From NCBI RefSeq assembly GCF_000321225.1, contig NW_004451011.1, forward strand, positions 361,174-425,173: 64,000 bases of DNA, read 5' to 3'. This DNA is from Odobenus rosmarus divergens. Lineage: Eukaryota; Chordata; Mammalia; Carnivora; Odobenidae. The position numbers and the translations under genes are program-made. How positions within the stretch are numbered: position 1 is the first letter of the stretch; each line of letters opens with the position of its first letter. Of the stretch, positions 11,500 to 23,880 are shown one piece after another. The notes under the pieces were generated by a model that was not told where the DNA came from, made no database searches, and was given only the letters and a program-made list of their open reading frames with translations.

Positions 11500-12664
11500 A
11501 AAGTAGAATAGAGAGATAAGAACTAAGTAAATCCCACAATGTAAGCTTTAGCAGTTTTTTCTTCCTGTGCCTCAGTTTCTTCACCAAATAGGCACAATAC
11601 TCGCAATGTTGTGGGTAGAACCCAATGACGTAGCAGGTGCAAAAGTATTTTCCAAACTATATTCTAAAATCCCATTTGTAGAAAGACAGTGGTTCTAGTC
11701 TGGACCAATTTCACCTCTGGAGCATGTGTGAATTAGGGAGCTATATAGTGGTGTTGGAACAAGCTACTTGCTGGTTCACAAAAGGCTATAATGCACATGT
11801 CTTATGTCTTCCCAACTTCATATTCAGTGGTGTCATAGTGGTAGCCAAGGTAGGAGTATTTACACCATGAAAATTGGCAAACACTGAAAATCAGAGCCGT
11901 TTGTTTGTTTGTTTTTGAAAGCTGATTTTTCAGCACACCAGTAAGTAAGGTTGAAAGTCATGAAATGAGTAAGAACCCTGGGCAGCAATTATCAAGGAAT
12001 GTCCATCCACAACAACAAAGATTTTTAAAGAGTGACTCTTACCACTTTTTCTGCCATGTGAAACAGGCCTACCCAAAGCCAGCCCTTAGGGAAGAGAACA
12101 GGAGAGCCACTCCTCAATGCCAACCCATTCCCAGACGTGCCCAAGGAGTATCAATGACACCCAGGGCACGGAAGTGAGATTGGAGCCTCTCAGGTCAACA
12201 GCTGCTAAGCGCTGCTTTCTTTGGCTCATGTGGCCAGCGATAAATTGGATTTCAATGTTCTGAATAGGCGGAAAAAGATATCTCCTTGCTCCCTTCTGCT
12301 CCCTTTCCTGGAGCTGCCGGCTGGCATTTTTTGTCACTCATCGTGGCTGCCTGCAGTGGAGATTATACACTTGGTGAAGAGGACATGTGGGAAAGACGGG
12401 GTCTTCAACAGTGGGAGTCTCTAAGGCAGGTATCCATTGGAAAAACTGGGATATGGAGATAGCTCAAAGCACATTTGAAATAATGGGGCCTTTTAAAGGG
12501 TGACCCAGAAAAATACTATATTTATCTGTGTCTGTCTGTGGCTAGCATGCTTGCGTACTCCCAATCCTGGAGAAATAACTGGCTGGGCATGTTAGAAATG
12601 TATGTCAGGGCCAGAGATGGCAAAATATCAAAGTCGGAGTTCAGTTCAAATCGCATGGTGTGGT

Positions 12665-12820
12665 GTCATATTCATTCATTCATTCATTCATATATTCAAC
12701 AAGTACTTATTGAGCTTCCTAAGTGCTGCTAGAATGTAAGTCCCATAAAGGCAGAGATTGTGCCTATCTTATTTCTTGTGGGAATGTCAGTACATTTTTG
12801 TTGAATGAATGCGTGGGATG
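12665..12820 (-). mobile_element. L2-like relic with ATTC repeats
   Basis: 'attcattcattcattcatat' then 'caagtacttattgagcttcc' is a reverse L2 end. It abuts an apparently forward L2 tail at 12733-12812 ('gaatgtaagtcccataaagg', 'ttttgttgaatgaatgcg'). The boundary between the two is unclear. Confidence 0.5.
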
Positions 12821-13046
12821 GCATCACTTTGCCAATTGTCGGGGGTATAATGATAAATAAGCCATAGGCGCTGCTGCTACTCAGTTCAGGTCTGGAGGGG
12901 AAACCCAACTCAGCCTTGGGGGCTGGGAGATAGTAAAGACTTTCTGAAGACAGAGAGGCAATGCCAAACATATTGGCACCTATCTGGGAACAACCTTATG
13001 GAGGAAAAAAAAAACTGTTCACATAATTTGCAGTATCTCATATTCC

Positions 13047-13210
13047 TTTTGGGGGGCAGGGAGAGAGAATCTCAAGCAGGTTCTATGCCCAGTGCAGAGC
13101 CCAACACAGGTTCTATGCCCAGTGCAAAGCTCAATCTCACAACCCTGAGATCATGACCTGAGCTGAAACCAAGAGTTAGACTCTCAACCAGCTGAGCCAC
13201 CCAGGTGCCC
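13047..13210 (-). mobile_element. CAN SINE with internal tandem duplication
   Basis: A reverse SINE ending in 'gctgagccacccaggtgccc'. Flanks cagtatctcatattcc (13031-13046) and cagtatcttgtattcc (13211-13226) are the target duplication. Inside, a block of about 29 bases starting 'ggttctatgcccagtgca' occurs twice in tandem (near 13080 and 13109) with few differences. Confidence 0.92.
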
Positions 13211-15639
13211 CAGTATCTTGTATTCCTGGGAGGACGACTGACTCTATCTTAGAGTGAAAAATGATTGCAGATAGTTTCTGGAATACTTCTATAGCTTAAT
13301 CATGAGAGACATTTTCCATTTCTCAGAGACTTTCAGAAGGTTTTCCTAAGTTCAGGCTTATAGTTAAATGACCCTGTGCCCAGTGGGACAGATGGCATGT
13401 GGGTCTTTAGCATCACTCACTCCTAACATGGGTACCAGCTCTATAGTCAGGCAGGTACTTCTTCTCCAAGGTCATGTCTGTCCCATTTGGTATAAATGAG
13501 AGAAATGCTCTAAATTTTCATTTGACTGAAGCAGACAAACTACAGATTTGCAGAAGGTCCTTATGATGAAAATCTTGGCTTCAAGGACAGCTGAACTGAA
13601 AGAAAAGAATTCTAAGTTCCCAGAGCTTGCTGTTTTCAACAAGGGTCATGTAGGCTTTCTCCTTTGGCATCACCAAATGAAAGTGCAAATAGGTATAAAT
13701 ATGCACACACACAACATGCAAGTCTTAAAGGATTGAGATGAATTAAGAAGCAAACTGTTTGAAATCAAGATGCAACTTTTGATAGTAAAGGACGAGCTCA
13801 GCCACCTTAGTGTTCCTCTTCAAAGGCATTTTCCCCAAGGTTCCGGGGCCACTCAGAGTCACTTCATGCCTCACCACAACGGCCCGTCCTGTTAGTGGCA
13901 CCTGTACTCCACCAGCCATTCTAAGGAGGACCACATACACAAACGTCAAGAGAAGAGTAATAAAATCAATCACCTATTATCCATGACTCAGATTTCAACT
14001 GTTACCAACATTTTGCTCATTTGGTTTTATGTCATCCATCACCCTTATTTCTGGAATGTTTTAAAGATATTCCTGGAGCTTTGATCATTCACCTCAGTCT
14101 CTGTTGTGTTTAGAGTTGGAAGGAATGGTAAGAATTACCATCTTTGCTTTGAAGTTGAAGAAACTGAGGCTCAGAGAGTTTCAGTGCCTCACTCATGGAC
14201 ACAAATGTGTAAACTGTATATCCCTCCATCCCCCAACAGTATGACCTGGTTATCAGAAATCCGCTGTTTGCCTGGATCATATTGTCCCTAGACGTTCCTC
14301 TTTCAGCTACAGAAATCTTCACACGGGGGTGAAAAGAGAGAAGAAACTTGAGGGAGAAACTCAGTGTACATGTAACCAGAGGTTTTTTTTTTTTTCCCCC
14401 CCTAAGCCAAGGAAGGTGGTGGTGGTGGGAGAGTCATTTGACTCATCTTTCCTCCCTCTGCATGTGGGATTTGGCTCAGGCTCTCAAACCATATGGAAAG
14501 AGATTCATTCACCAGGTGTCACACCTACTGGAAAAGCTCATCTGGAAATGAGGATAATGGAAGGAAGGAGAGTCGCCTCCTGGGATGAGTGAGCAAGCTC
14601 CTCCCCTTATCCCTCAGGCTGCCATTGCTCCTCGGGCCCTCCCTCACAGGTGCCTGTGCCCTCCCAGAAGAGAAGATGACAATGGAAACGCTTTGGTTCC
14701 CTGGGGAATTCAGTGCTATCATTGAGCAGCTCTGGAACCTGGCACCCAGGCCATTTCAGAAGCAATCCCAAGCTATTTATTAAGAACCAGCTTATGTTAG
14801 CAGCCAGGGATATGGCTATGAACATATCTGGAATTACCTCCTATGATAGGGGAATGAGATCACCCCAAAACAATCTCAGAGAAATGTTTGCAGGAAAAAA
14901 TGAAAGCATGCTAAGGGTGACCCTAAAAAGGGGCTGAGGACTGAATGGTTCTTTCTCTGCCCCCTGGTATAAACTCCTACCTCTTTAACTTTTTCCCTGT
15001 TATGAGACCCTTGATAACCCAGGAAGGAGGCAGGAGGAACCAAGGGAAAGAAGCATGGCATATTCTGGATACTTGATTGATATTTGATTAAGAGAGGAAG
15101 GCAGGAATGCCATGCCCACTGATTAGAAGTGGCAGGAGATAGATAATAAAGTACAATGCCGAGCTGTGGTGTCCCAGCTCTCTACCTTGGACTGGAAGAA
15201 GAGAAGTCCAAGACAAAAGACTGAGGGAAGGTGATACAAAGAGAGAGATACATGACAAAAGTCGCCAAACAGAATAGACTTTTAGATGTACACATAGGGC
15301 CAATAATAAGAACCTTCCTTACATTGAGTCCCTTCCCAGCCTTCATCGTCCTATTCTTTTCCTCCATGACACTTATTACAAATGGTAATTATATATTGAG
15401 TTATAAGTTTAATCTTGGTTTCCACAACTAGACAATGCCTGGCATAGTTGCCCTCAAAAGTGTATTTATTGAAAGAATGAATAAATAACAAGTAGGGCTG
15501 GAAAAGTGAGGCCAGAAGATGGAACAGAGAGCTCATTACTCCTCTTGCCTCCTTTGGGCAAAATCTTGAAGCATCCTTATAGATTGAACACTTATTATTT
15601 GCCAAGTATTTTACAAGTACTCTGTGATTTATCTCACTA

Positions 15640-16210
15640 GTCCTCCCAGCAAACCCATGAGGAAGTGTGTTCATAGGTCCCCAAGAACCCCCTCAGATTC
15701 AGTGATTCAGTGGTAGGGCTCACGGAACTCAGCAAAGCTGTTACACTCACAGTTATAGTTTATTACAGTGAAAGGATACAAATTAAAGTCAAAATCAGAA
15801 AAAAAACACATAGGACAGAGTCCAGAAAAGACCAGTCACAAGCTTTCAATGGTTCCCTCCCAGAGGAGTTATACAGACATTTACTGGACTCAGCAACAAT
15901 GCATGACAGCACACATGAAGTATTGCCAACCAAGGAAGATCATCCAAGACTTGATGTCCAGGGTTTTTGTTGGCGGTCCATCAGATAGGCATGTGGTTGA
16001 CTTTAGTCTCCATCCAACTCCTTGAGAGGTCAAGGTTTTACCACATGACTCAAGCCTCCCACCGTAAATCACATTGTTAGCTTAGACTCTCTGGTATGCC
16101 CCAAAAGCCCCAAGTAAACCAAGTCTCTCTGAACAGCCAGGATATTCCAAGGGCATAGATTATCTCCCAGGTCAGCTGCCAAACCTTTCATTGGAATAGG
16201 CAGGGTCTGA
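15640..16210 (-). mobile_element. LTR-like ancient repeat, unclassified
   Basis: 'ttatagtttattacagtgaa', 'ggacagagtccagaaaagac' and 'gtccagggtttttgttggcg' resemble a mammalian ERVL-class LTR read in reverse; the reverse strand would carry an AATAAA signal near 15760. I cannot name the family, and no retroviral coding remnant is seen. Confidence 0.4.
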
Positions 16211-16565
16211 ATAACCCAGAGTTGCTGAGAGTACTGCACAGAGAGGTAGAATACTGGTCCCAATTTGTGGATGACCTAAACTAAGGATCATGAAGGCTAA
16301 GTTATTTGGTCAAAGTTACAAATGCCAGAATGCAAACAAACATCCTACTTGACGCTAACATCTGTGTTCTATTTCACCCTTGTATCCCCCTTAAACAAGT
16401 AAAATTCTCTATGAGGAAAAGAAATTCATATAGAGTATCTCATAAGCCTGGCCTCAAATGTAAATGTCCAGATTCAGGGATTTCCACTTAGGAAGAGCAT
16501 AATACTATGAACCTCTGGTGATCTCAAGACCCCGGCTAGCAGATGGTCTTGATCCTGTTGAGCAC

Positions 16566-16594
16566 TGGGCGGGCGGGTGGGGTGGGGGGTGGGG
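16566..16594 (+). other. G-quadruplex-forming motif
   Basis: Six runs of three to six G are separated by single C or T bases. The runs and one-base loops meet the usual intramolecular G4 pattern several times over. It is not part of a repeat that I recognise. Confidence 0.85.
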
Positions 16595-17759
16595 TAGATA
16601 CATACAATGTAAATACAGTGTTATGTATCTCTTCTCACCAGAGAGGACAAAACGTGTGCACAAGGGCCAGCCAGCACTTTCTAACATATACTCCATTGCC
16701 CAAAATCTGCTCCAAAAGGATTATCATGGTGAGGAAGAGAGGCAGAGTGGCCCAATTGGCTAAGCAGCAAGTAGGAAGTTAGGATCCGGGACAGTTAGTT
16801 GATCCTTCCTTTGTCTCACCAGTAGAGTAAAATCACATTTATCTTACCCAGCATTCCCAAGGCCTGTTCTGCTCATCCTGCAAAGTGGTCCAGATGCAAA
16901 TATAAAATCACATTGGCAGATAAAGCTTCTGAGAAGCCAGTCAGCAAAAAAACCTATGTGACTTTGTTTAACTCAGCGTTTCCTGAACTTGAGTATGGAA
17001 CACTTTTTCGAATGTGTGTAGGACCAAATTATTAAAATTCAGGACAATTTGGAAAACATGGCCAAAACTCTCCTTTTTTATTTTCCAGCTTATGCCAATA
17101 AACCTACTTTCAAATTACTATTATCAGTCATATATATTAACCTTGAATGTATCCCTCTCCTCCAGGAATGGCAATTTCTGGGTATTTCTTGATTAATTCA
17201 CAAATTCATTCATTCTTCAAGCATTTGTCAAACACCTGCTTGTCTTCAGGTCTCAGAAACAGATACAGTGGTGCTTTAGACATACATCCTGAACTCTCCA
17301 AAGAGAATTCATAGCCTAGTGAATAATTACTTGAGCCAAAGTCCAGGATGTTTTTTTCTTGGCTCCATTCTCTAGAGATGGGCGATCTCATGACCAGCTC
17401 AGGGAGGTAAGCAGTTAGCTCAGCATGTTGATTTTGGTCCCACCTGATGCCGGGAGTAGAGAGAACCAGGCCAAATCCTTTCTAAAGCAGTGGGAAGTGT
17501 CACTAGTGCATGATGAAGAGCTCATTACATGGTTAACAAATGGAGTTCTCATCCTGGCTTGGCCTTTTCCTTTGTACTGCGGTGGTTCTGTTCCACTTGG
17601 GCTCCTTTTCTCATACCCTGTTATCAATCAATCCACATGCCTCCTTCATTATTTTCAAATTGGAAATAAGTTCATTGGCAACTATACCTCCTGCTGTTTC
17701 TGGATTCTACTATTTGGAGATTTCATTGTTATGTAGTCTTGTTGTTTCCGGGTTTTTAA

Positions 17760-18260
17760 TATGTGCTAGTCAGGACTTACTCAGTTTCAAATGTCAGAAA
17801 ATAACTCCCAAGTAGTTTAAGTCATATTACAGATATGGTCTTATTTAACCAAGTATCCTTCAAGCACAGCTGGATCTAGACATTCAAATTTTATTGTCAC
17901 GGCTCTTATCTCTCTAGTTCTCTTATCTATCTATATCTCTTTCTGTTGTCTCTGCAGCTTTACTCAGGTAGATGTGTCTATTGGTTAGCAAATACCAATA
18001 CTAGTAGTCTAAGGCTTACCTCCTCAAGGCTTATGATCCAAGAAAGCATCTATATATCAAACCTCAGAAAAGATTCTAGCTGGCCCTGTTGGAGGCAGAT
18101 GACCGTACTGCACAAAGAACTATGTGAGGGGGATTTGGGTCCCCTGGCTAGCCTGGGCCACAAAGCCCTGTGTGTATGGTATGACCAGAGTGAATGGCAG
18201 GCCTATCAGAAGATGGAGAGAAAACAGGTGGTTCCTCAGAGAAGGAATTTGCCATAATTT
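17760..18260. repeat. Possible diverged interspersed repeat, unclassified
   Basis: The wording of the segment ('gtgctagtcaggacttactc', 'agatatggtcttatttaacc') recalls old LTR or DNA-transposon relics, but no family can be assigned. It contains no coding frame of note. Confidence 0.25.
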
Positions 18261-18899
18261 CACTACTACTAACATTCACTACTACAACATGCTGTTACTG
18301 CTAATGTCTCTGCATGACCTCGTTTCCATGTTTCATTCCACGCATTATCCCTCCATCAAAAGCATGGCCCTCATGGCTCTCAGACCCTACTGCGGTGACA
18401 AATGAATAGACAAATTACAGGACCATAGAAGTCTTGAAAAGGAAAGCTCTTTAGGCACATACAAGCTTCCATTGGATTATCTGGCTTTCAGAAAAACACC
18501 AAGAAAAGAAAGTTTGGTAACAACCTGGCTTTGAGACCTCCACACCCACTTTATTCCCATTCCCCCTCCCACCTACACCTGTAGAGACAGAAAACAATTG
18601 TGGGTGATAAAAGCTACTACCAACAATGTAACGGGTGATAGCTGATGTGGAACTCAGAATCATTTTCCCCTGAGAGAACAGTTGAGAACCGGATAGAATC
18701 AACCAGCTGAGTCTCTTCAGGTGCTTAACTTTTATGTGAGGGCTCTGGAGTTCAATAATTCATGCTAATGCAGCCAGCAGCAAGCAAATTGCATTCACTC
18801 TATTCAGATTTTGATTATAAAACAGAGCTCCAAATGAGTTTTGTGATGGAAAAACATACTTGGTGACTCCAGCTGGATAAAAGGAAATGAGGGCGAGAG

Positions 18900-19095
18900 A
18901 AGCACGAGGCTTTGAGGTCAAAAGAGCCAAGTCAGTCTCAGGGCTGCCACACACTGGCTGTGTGACTTTGCATGATAATGTTGAACGTTCCACAACTTTT
19001 GTTTCTTCATCAATACAATGGGGTGATGCCATCTACTTCAGAGGATGTTGAGATCATATGAATGACATAATATATGGAAAGTGAAGTAAAGCTAT
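18900..19095 (+). mobile_element. MIR SINE relic
   Basis: 'gctgccacacactggctgtg', 'tgtttcttcatcaatacaat' and 'gaggatgttgagatcatatg' follow the MIR core order. Confidence 0.75.
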
Positions 19096-19574
19096 AATGT
19101 GAGACAAATTTCTGTGGCCCGTCAGTACCACAGTTAATTTCCTTCTTCTCTTCAGATTCTCTCCCCCTCTCTCTGCACCTGTCCCCACCCAACCCAATTT
19201 ACAACTAGAAGCCAGTGGTTCCTGTAAGTATGAATGTAGAGCTGAGAATACCAGAGGAGACTGAAGAGAAAGAAGTTAACAATGGATTGACATTATGCTT
19301 CCACAGTACTTGCCTGTACTAAGGGGAGATGGAGGAAAGATGAAGATTGTCAAGCACTTAGTACTACCTCAAGGTTTCAAAGCTCATGTGTCTTCACAGA
19401 GATTTAAGCACCATGTGCAATTGTGCAATTTCAGTTATAATATACTTGCTCAGTAGACATTAAAATACGTTGCCACTTGCACTGGAATGTGAAAAAAGGC
19501 AGCTTAGCCATTCACAAAACCTACATTGAAATTCCATTGCTCCCATTTTAGTTAGACTAAGATGTAACTCAGAC

Positions 19575-19735
19575 GAGGGGCATCAAACTTGGATGCTGGG
19601 GGAGCTTGGTAAAAATGCAACCAAAAGATTCTGGTCAAAGAGGTCAGGGTTGGGGTCCAGGAATCTGCATTTTGGACATCTCCCAGGATTCTGATACAGG
19701 TGAACCACAGACTTTATTTTGAAAAACACTGGCTG
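19575..19735 (+). mobile_element. hAT-Charlie relic, MER5A-like
   Basis: 'gagcttggtaaaaatgcaa', 'gggtccaggaatctgcattt' and 'ttttgaaaaacactggc' follow the MER5-type order. It is more diverged than the copy at 6905. Confidence 0.65.
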
Positions 19736-19737
19736 AG

Positions 19738-19930
19738 GGGGTAAGAGCTTGAGCTCCTCAGGATAGACAAACCCCACCTCAAACCCTAAACCCACCACTG
19801 TCTACCTTCATGAACTTGGGCCACTTTTTTAACCTCTCTGATCCACAGTTTTCTAATCACAGGTTGTCATGAGATTAAATAAGATCTATTGTGGAGTACC
19901 TAGCACAATGCCTGGCATGTGGGAAGGAAC
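19738..19930 (+). mobile_element. MIR SINE relic
   Basis: 'acccaccactgtctacctt', 'aacttgggccacttttttaa', 'catgagattaaataagatct' and 'agcacaatgcctggcatgtg' give the MIR core and 3' part. Confidence 0.8.
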
Positions 19931-20039
19931 AGTCGCTAATCTTAGCTATTGATATTATATCATTACTATGCAAAGTTAAAGGGGCTTCAGTTCTTTTTTT
20001 CTTAATTTTTTTCATTCTTCCTTTTCCTTTACTTTTACA

Positions 20040-20440
20040 AATCCAAAGTAACAGTACCTTAAGCAAGATGGACGTTTATTTAGCTTCCAGACAAAAGTCT
20101 AGAAGTGTAAAAGTAGTCCGGGAATTGTCTGGCAGCTCTTCAACCCAGACTACTTCCTTCCCTTCTTCAGTGTGACCCTCATCCTCACTATTCAAGATGG
20201 CAGCTAAAACTCCAGCAATCGTGTCTGCATTCCACATGGCAGAATGCAGGAAAGGAAAGAGAAAATCAGTCTCTCTCAGGAACGACACGTCCTAAAATTT
20301 GCTTATACCCCATTGGCCAAAACTTAGCTGCCCCGGGGAGGCTGGAAAATGTGACCGGTGTTCTAGGTGGCCATGTACCCCAAAAATGTGATTTATATTA
20401 CAATGGAAAATTGGAAGAAGGAGGGGACAACTATTGTGTC
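20040..20440. repeat. Possible old LTR-type relic, unclassified
   Basis: 'ggacgtttatttagcttcc', 'ttcaagatggcagctaaaac' and 'ccccattggccaaaactta' resemble widely dispersed mammalian LTR relics. The family is not recognised. Confidence 0.35.
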
Positions 20441-20549
20441 CAGATCTGCGCAACCCTAGGAGTCTAACAGATTCATTTCATTCTTCGTAAATCCTGTGCT
20501 CTCATTCTGCTTCTGCCACCTTATTTCTCAGATAAGAAACTTCTCCAAG

Positions 20550-21002
20550 GGTGTTATGCTGAGTGAAATAAGTCCATCAGAGAAGGACATGTATCATATG
20601 ACCTCACTGATATGAGGAATTCTTAATCTCAGGAAACCAACTGAGGGTTGCTGGAGTGGTGGGGGGTGGGAGGGATGGGGTGGCTGGGCGATAGACATTG
20701 GGGAGGGTATGTGCTATGGTGAGCACTGTGAATTGTGCAAGACTGTTGAATCACAGATCTGTACCTCTGAAGAATGAAGGAGAGTAAGTCGGAGGGGGAG
20801 GCGAACCATGAGAGACAATGGACTCTGAAAAACAAACTGAGGGTTCTAGAGGGGAGGGGGGTGGGGGATGGGTTAGCCGTATTAAAGAGGGCACATTCTG
20901 CATGGAGCACTGGGTGTTATGCGCAAACAATGAGTCATGGAACACTACATCAAAAACTAATGATGTAATGTATGGTGATTAACATAACAATAAAAAAAAA
21001 AA
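20550..21002 (+). mobile_element. 5'-truncated LINE-1 with perfect target-site duplication
   Basis: It begins near the end of ORF2 ('tatgctgagtgaaataagtc'), passes through a G-rich 3' UTR and ends in an A tail. The 16-base target duplication aagaaacttctccaag is perfect at 20534-20549 and 21003-21018. The 3' UTR holds two similar G-rich segments, each followed by 'gagcactg', suggesting an internal duplication characteristic of the subfamily. Low flank divergence makes it one of the younger insertions here. Confidence 0.95.
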
Positions 21003-21135
21003 AAGAAACTTCTCCAAGAAGGTAGTCGCATGGTTTGTTGATCCCACTCAGCTTGGCTTATTTTCTTCCTAAGTTGCTCTCATACCTTTCACTTCTCAGT
21101 CCCCAGTTTCATTCATTTTATTCCTACTATCCAAT

Positions 21136-21241
21136 TTTTTTCAATTTTTTTAAGTAATCTGCACACCCAAAATGGGGCTCAAACTCATGACCCAGAGCTC
21201 AAGAGTCAGATGGTCTACTGACTGAGCTAGCCAGGCATTCC
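21136..21241 (-). mobile_element. CAN SINE, short form
   Basis: A reverse short-type SINE: 'aagtaatctgcacacccaaa', then 'gagctcaagagtcagatggt', ending in 'gctagccaggcattcc'. Flanks tactatccaat (21125) and gcactgtccaat (21243) are the target duplication. Confidence 0.88.
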
Positions 21242-21253
21242 TGCACTGTCCAA

Positions 21254-21446
21254 TTTTTTTTTAAAGATTTTATTTATTTATTTGACAGAGAAAGAGAGCA
21301 CAAGCAGGGGGAGCTGCAGAGGGAGAAGAAGAAGAAGCAGGCTCCCCGCTGAGCAGAGAGCTCCACGTGGGGCTCAATCCCAAGACCCTGGGATCATGAC
21401 CTGAGCCAAAGGCAGCCATTTAACTGACTGAGCCGCCCAGGCTCCC
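21254..21446 (-). mobile_element. CAN SINE, full-length form, at the same target as its neighbour
   Basis: A reverse full-length SINE with a 'gattttatttatttatttga' tail, GA-rich body and head ending 'gagccgcccaggctccc'. Its flanks cactgtccaat (21244) and tactgtccaat (21450) repeat the target already used by the SINE on its left. Confidence 0.93.
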
Positions 21447-22455
21447 TTCTACTGTCCAATTTTAATAGACGATACAATTACTTCATTGTAGAAAAATTAG
21501 AAAACATGGCTAAGCACTTAGGGAAACCATTTTTTTCAATATTCAAAAATATCAACACTTAGAAATAACCACTCTTAAAATGCTGGTATAGCCATCCAGC
21601 ATTTTCCCCAGGTAAAAATATACATATGTGTTTACAGTGAAAGCCTAGTTTTCATTTATAATGAAAACATAACTGTTTTTAATCTCTTGTCATACTTAGT
21701 GTATATCATGAGTAATGGTCAGTGTTATTAATTATAGAGCAACATCATCAATTTTAATGACTACAGGGTTTTTCATAACTTATTCAACCAGTTGCATTTA
21801 TAATATCCACAGCACTGTGCTAGCCCTCCTAGCACATGTGTCTTCACTCACTTGTCCACTAGTTTCCCGAGGACGAATGTGTTCCTGTGGTTTTCGATCT
21901 CCCTGGGCCCTCCTTACTGTGTCCAGGGTCCAGCAGAAAAGCACTGCTCTAACATCCCATCAGCAAGGGACTACCCCTGAACTGCTTGAATGAACATTGC
22001 AGGTTCAGAAGGTTCTCAGAGAACTGAAATACTGCCTGCTTACATCCCCTTATGAATAGCAAGACTGCCCCCAAGAGAGGGGACTACTTCACCCCACTGC
22101 TGAGGAAAGCACAAAATACAATACAATCCCAGGTGACACTGAAGGGCTAGTAAACATGTTATTAGAACTTGCAGTTTGCCACTCTGACTCCAAGCAAGAC
22201 CAAAGTGAGGCTGTTTCTGCATGTAGAAACCAGTTTCAATTAAAAAAAAAAAAATGCACTTGACTGAAACAATTATTTAGAGAGACAACTAATTTAACAA
22301 ATGACAGTATTTAGCTGGCTTTTTTTAAAGTGATGACTGATTTCTGACTAATTCTTTGTCTCAGTGCTTCTTAATGATCCAAACACTCATGACGTTTACA
22401 CTTTTTAGAGAAGGCTGAAGACAAATTATGTTGCATCACTCTCATATAGCACTTT

Positions 22456-22583
22456 CTTTTTATTAATTAATTAATTAATTAATTAATTAATTTTAGTAAT
22501 CTCTACACCCAGTGTGGGGCTTAAACTCGCAACCCTGAGATCAAGAGTTGCATGCTTCTCAAATTCAGCCAGCCAGGTGCCCC
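22456..22583 (-). mobile_element. CAN SINE, short form
   Basis: It begins with an (ATTA)n-expanded tail at about 22460-22492, then 'gtaatctctacacccagtgt' and a head ending 'agccagccaggtgcccc'. Target flanks are tatagcacttt (22445) and tatagtacttt (22587). Confidence 0.92.
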
Positions 22584-22679
22584 TTGTATAGTACTTTGTA
22601 TTTTCACGGACTTTTCACCTCATTTTCTTCCCATCAACACTGAGGAATAAATAGAACTGATATCATTAGCCTTTCCTTA

Positions 22680-23185
22680 TTATAGCCATCCTATAAGAGA
22701 TGCCATTTATTGGGCCCATACTATGTATCAAGCAATATACTAAATGCATTATAAATATTTAGGGTGCCTGGGTGGCTCAATCGGCTAAGCGTCTGCCTTC
22801 AGCTCAGGTGATGATCCCAGGGTCCTGGGATCGAGCCCCGCATCGGGCCCGCTGCTCAGCGGGGAGTCTGCCTCTCCCTCTCCCTCTGCCCCTCCTCCCT
22901 GCTTGTGTTCTCTCTCTCTCTCTGTCTCTCTCAAATAAATAAAATTGTTAAAAAATGCATTATGAATATATAGTCTTCATGACTACCCTAATGAAGTACA
23001 TATGCTATTATTACCCCATTTTATAAATGGATATGATTTATGAAAGATTAAATGACTTGACCATGGTTACACAAGAGGAAAGACGTAGAGCCAGAATTCC
23101 CAATCAGTATTCAGGCCCCAAAAACAGTCACTGACTCACTCAAGTTCACATAGTTGTGAAGTCAAGTCCAAAATCCTGTTCCCTG
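22680..23185 (-). mobile_element. MIR SINE relic split by a SINE
   Basis: The left part has 'gccatttattgggcccatac'. The right part, after the SINE, has 'tattaccccattttataaat', 'gaccatggttacacaagagg' and 'gtagagccagaattcccaat'. Together they form a reverse MIR. Confidence 0.75.
22762..22952 (+). mobile_element. CAN SINE inserted in MIR
   Basis: A full-length copy with CT-rich body and AAATAAATAAAATTG tail. Flanks aaatgcattataaatat (22742) and aaatgcattatgaatat (22953) differ by one base, giving a 17-base target duplication. Confidence 0.96.
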
Positions 23186-23208
23186 CAGAGGGATTAAGAA
23201 CAGGGGCT
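23186..23208 (+). mobile_element. MIR SINE relic, 5' tip (left of retrocopy)
   Basis: 'ggattaagaacaggggctct' matches the start of MIR. The rest resumes after the ATP5MC2 retrocopy at 23881, so the retrocopy landed inside this MIR. Confidence 0.6.
23196..23208 (+). repeat. Target-site duplication of the ATP5MC2 retrocopy, left copy
   Basis: The 13 bases aagaacaggggct recur exactly at 23881-23893, directly after the retrocopy's A tail. This is the hallmark of L1-machinery insertion. Confidence 0.95.

Positions 23209-23880
<672 letters not shown>

Noticed and set aside
15640..18260. LTR-like stretches as a possible intact endogenous retrovirus
   Set aside because: No gag, pol or env remnant is visible between or near them, and the two stretches are not alike; they are at most solo or unrelated ancient relics.
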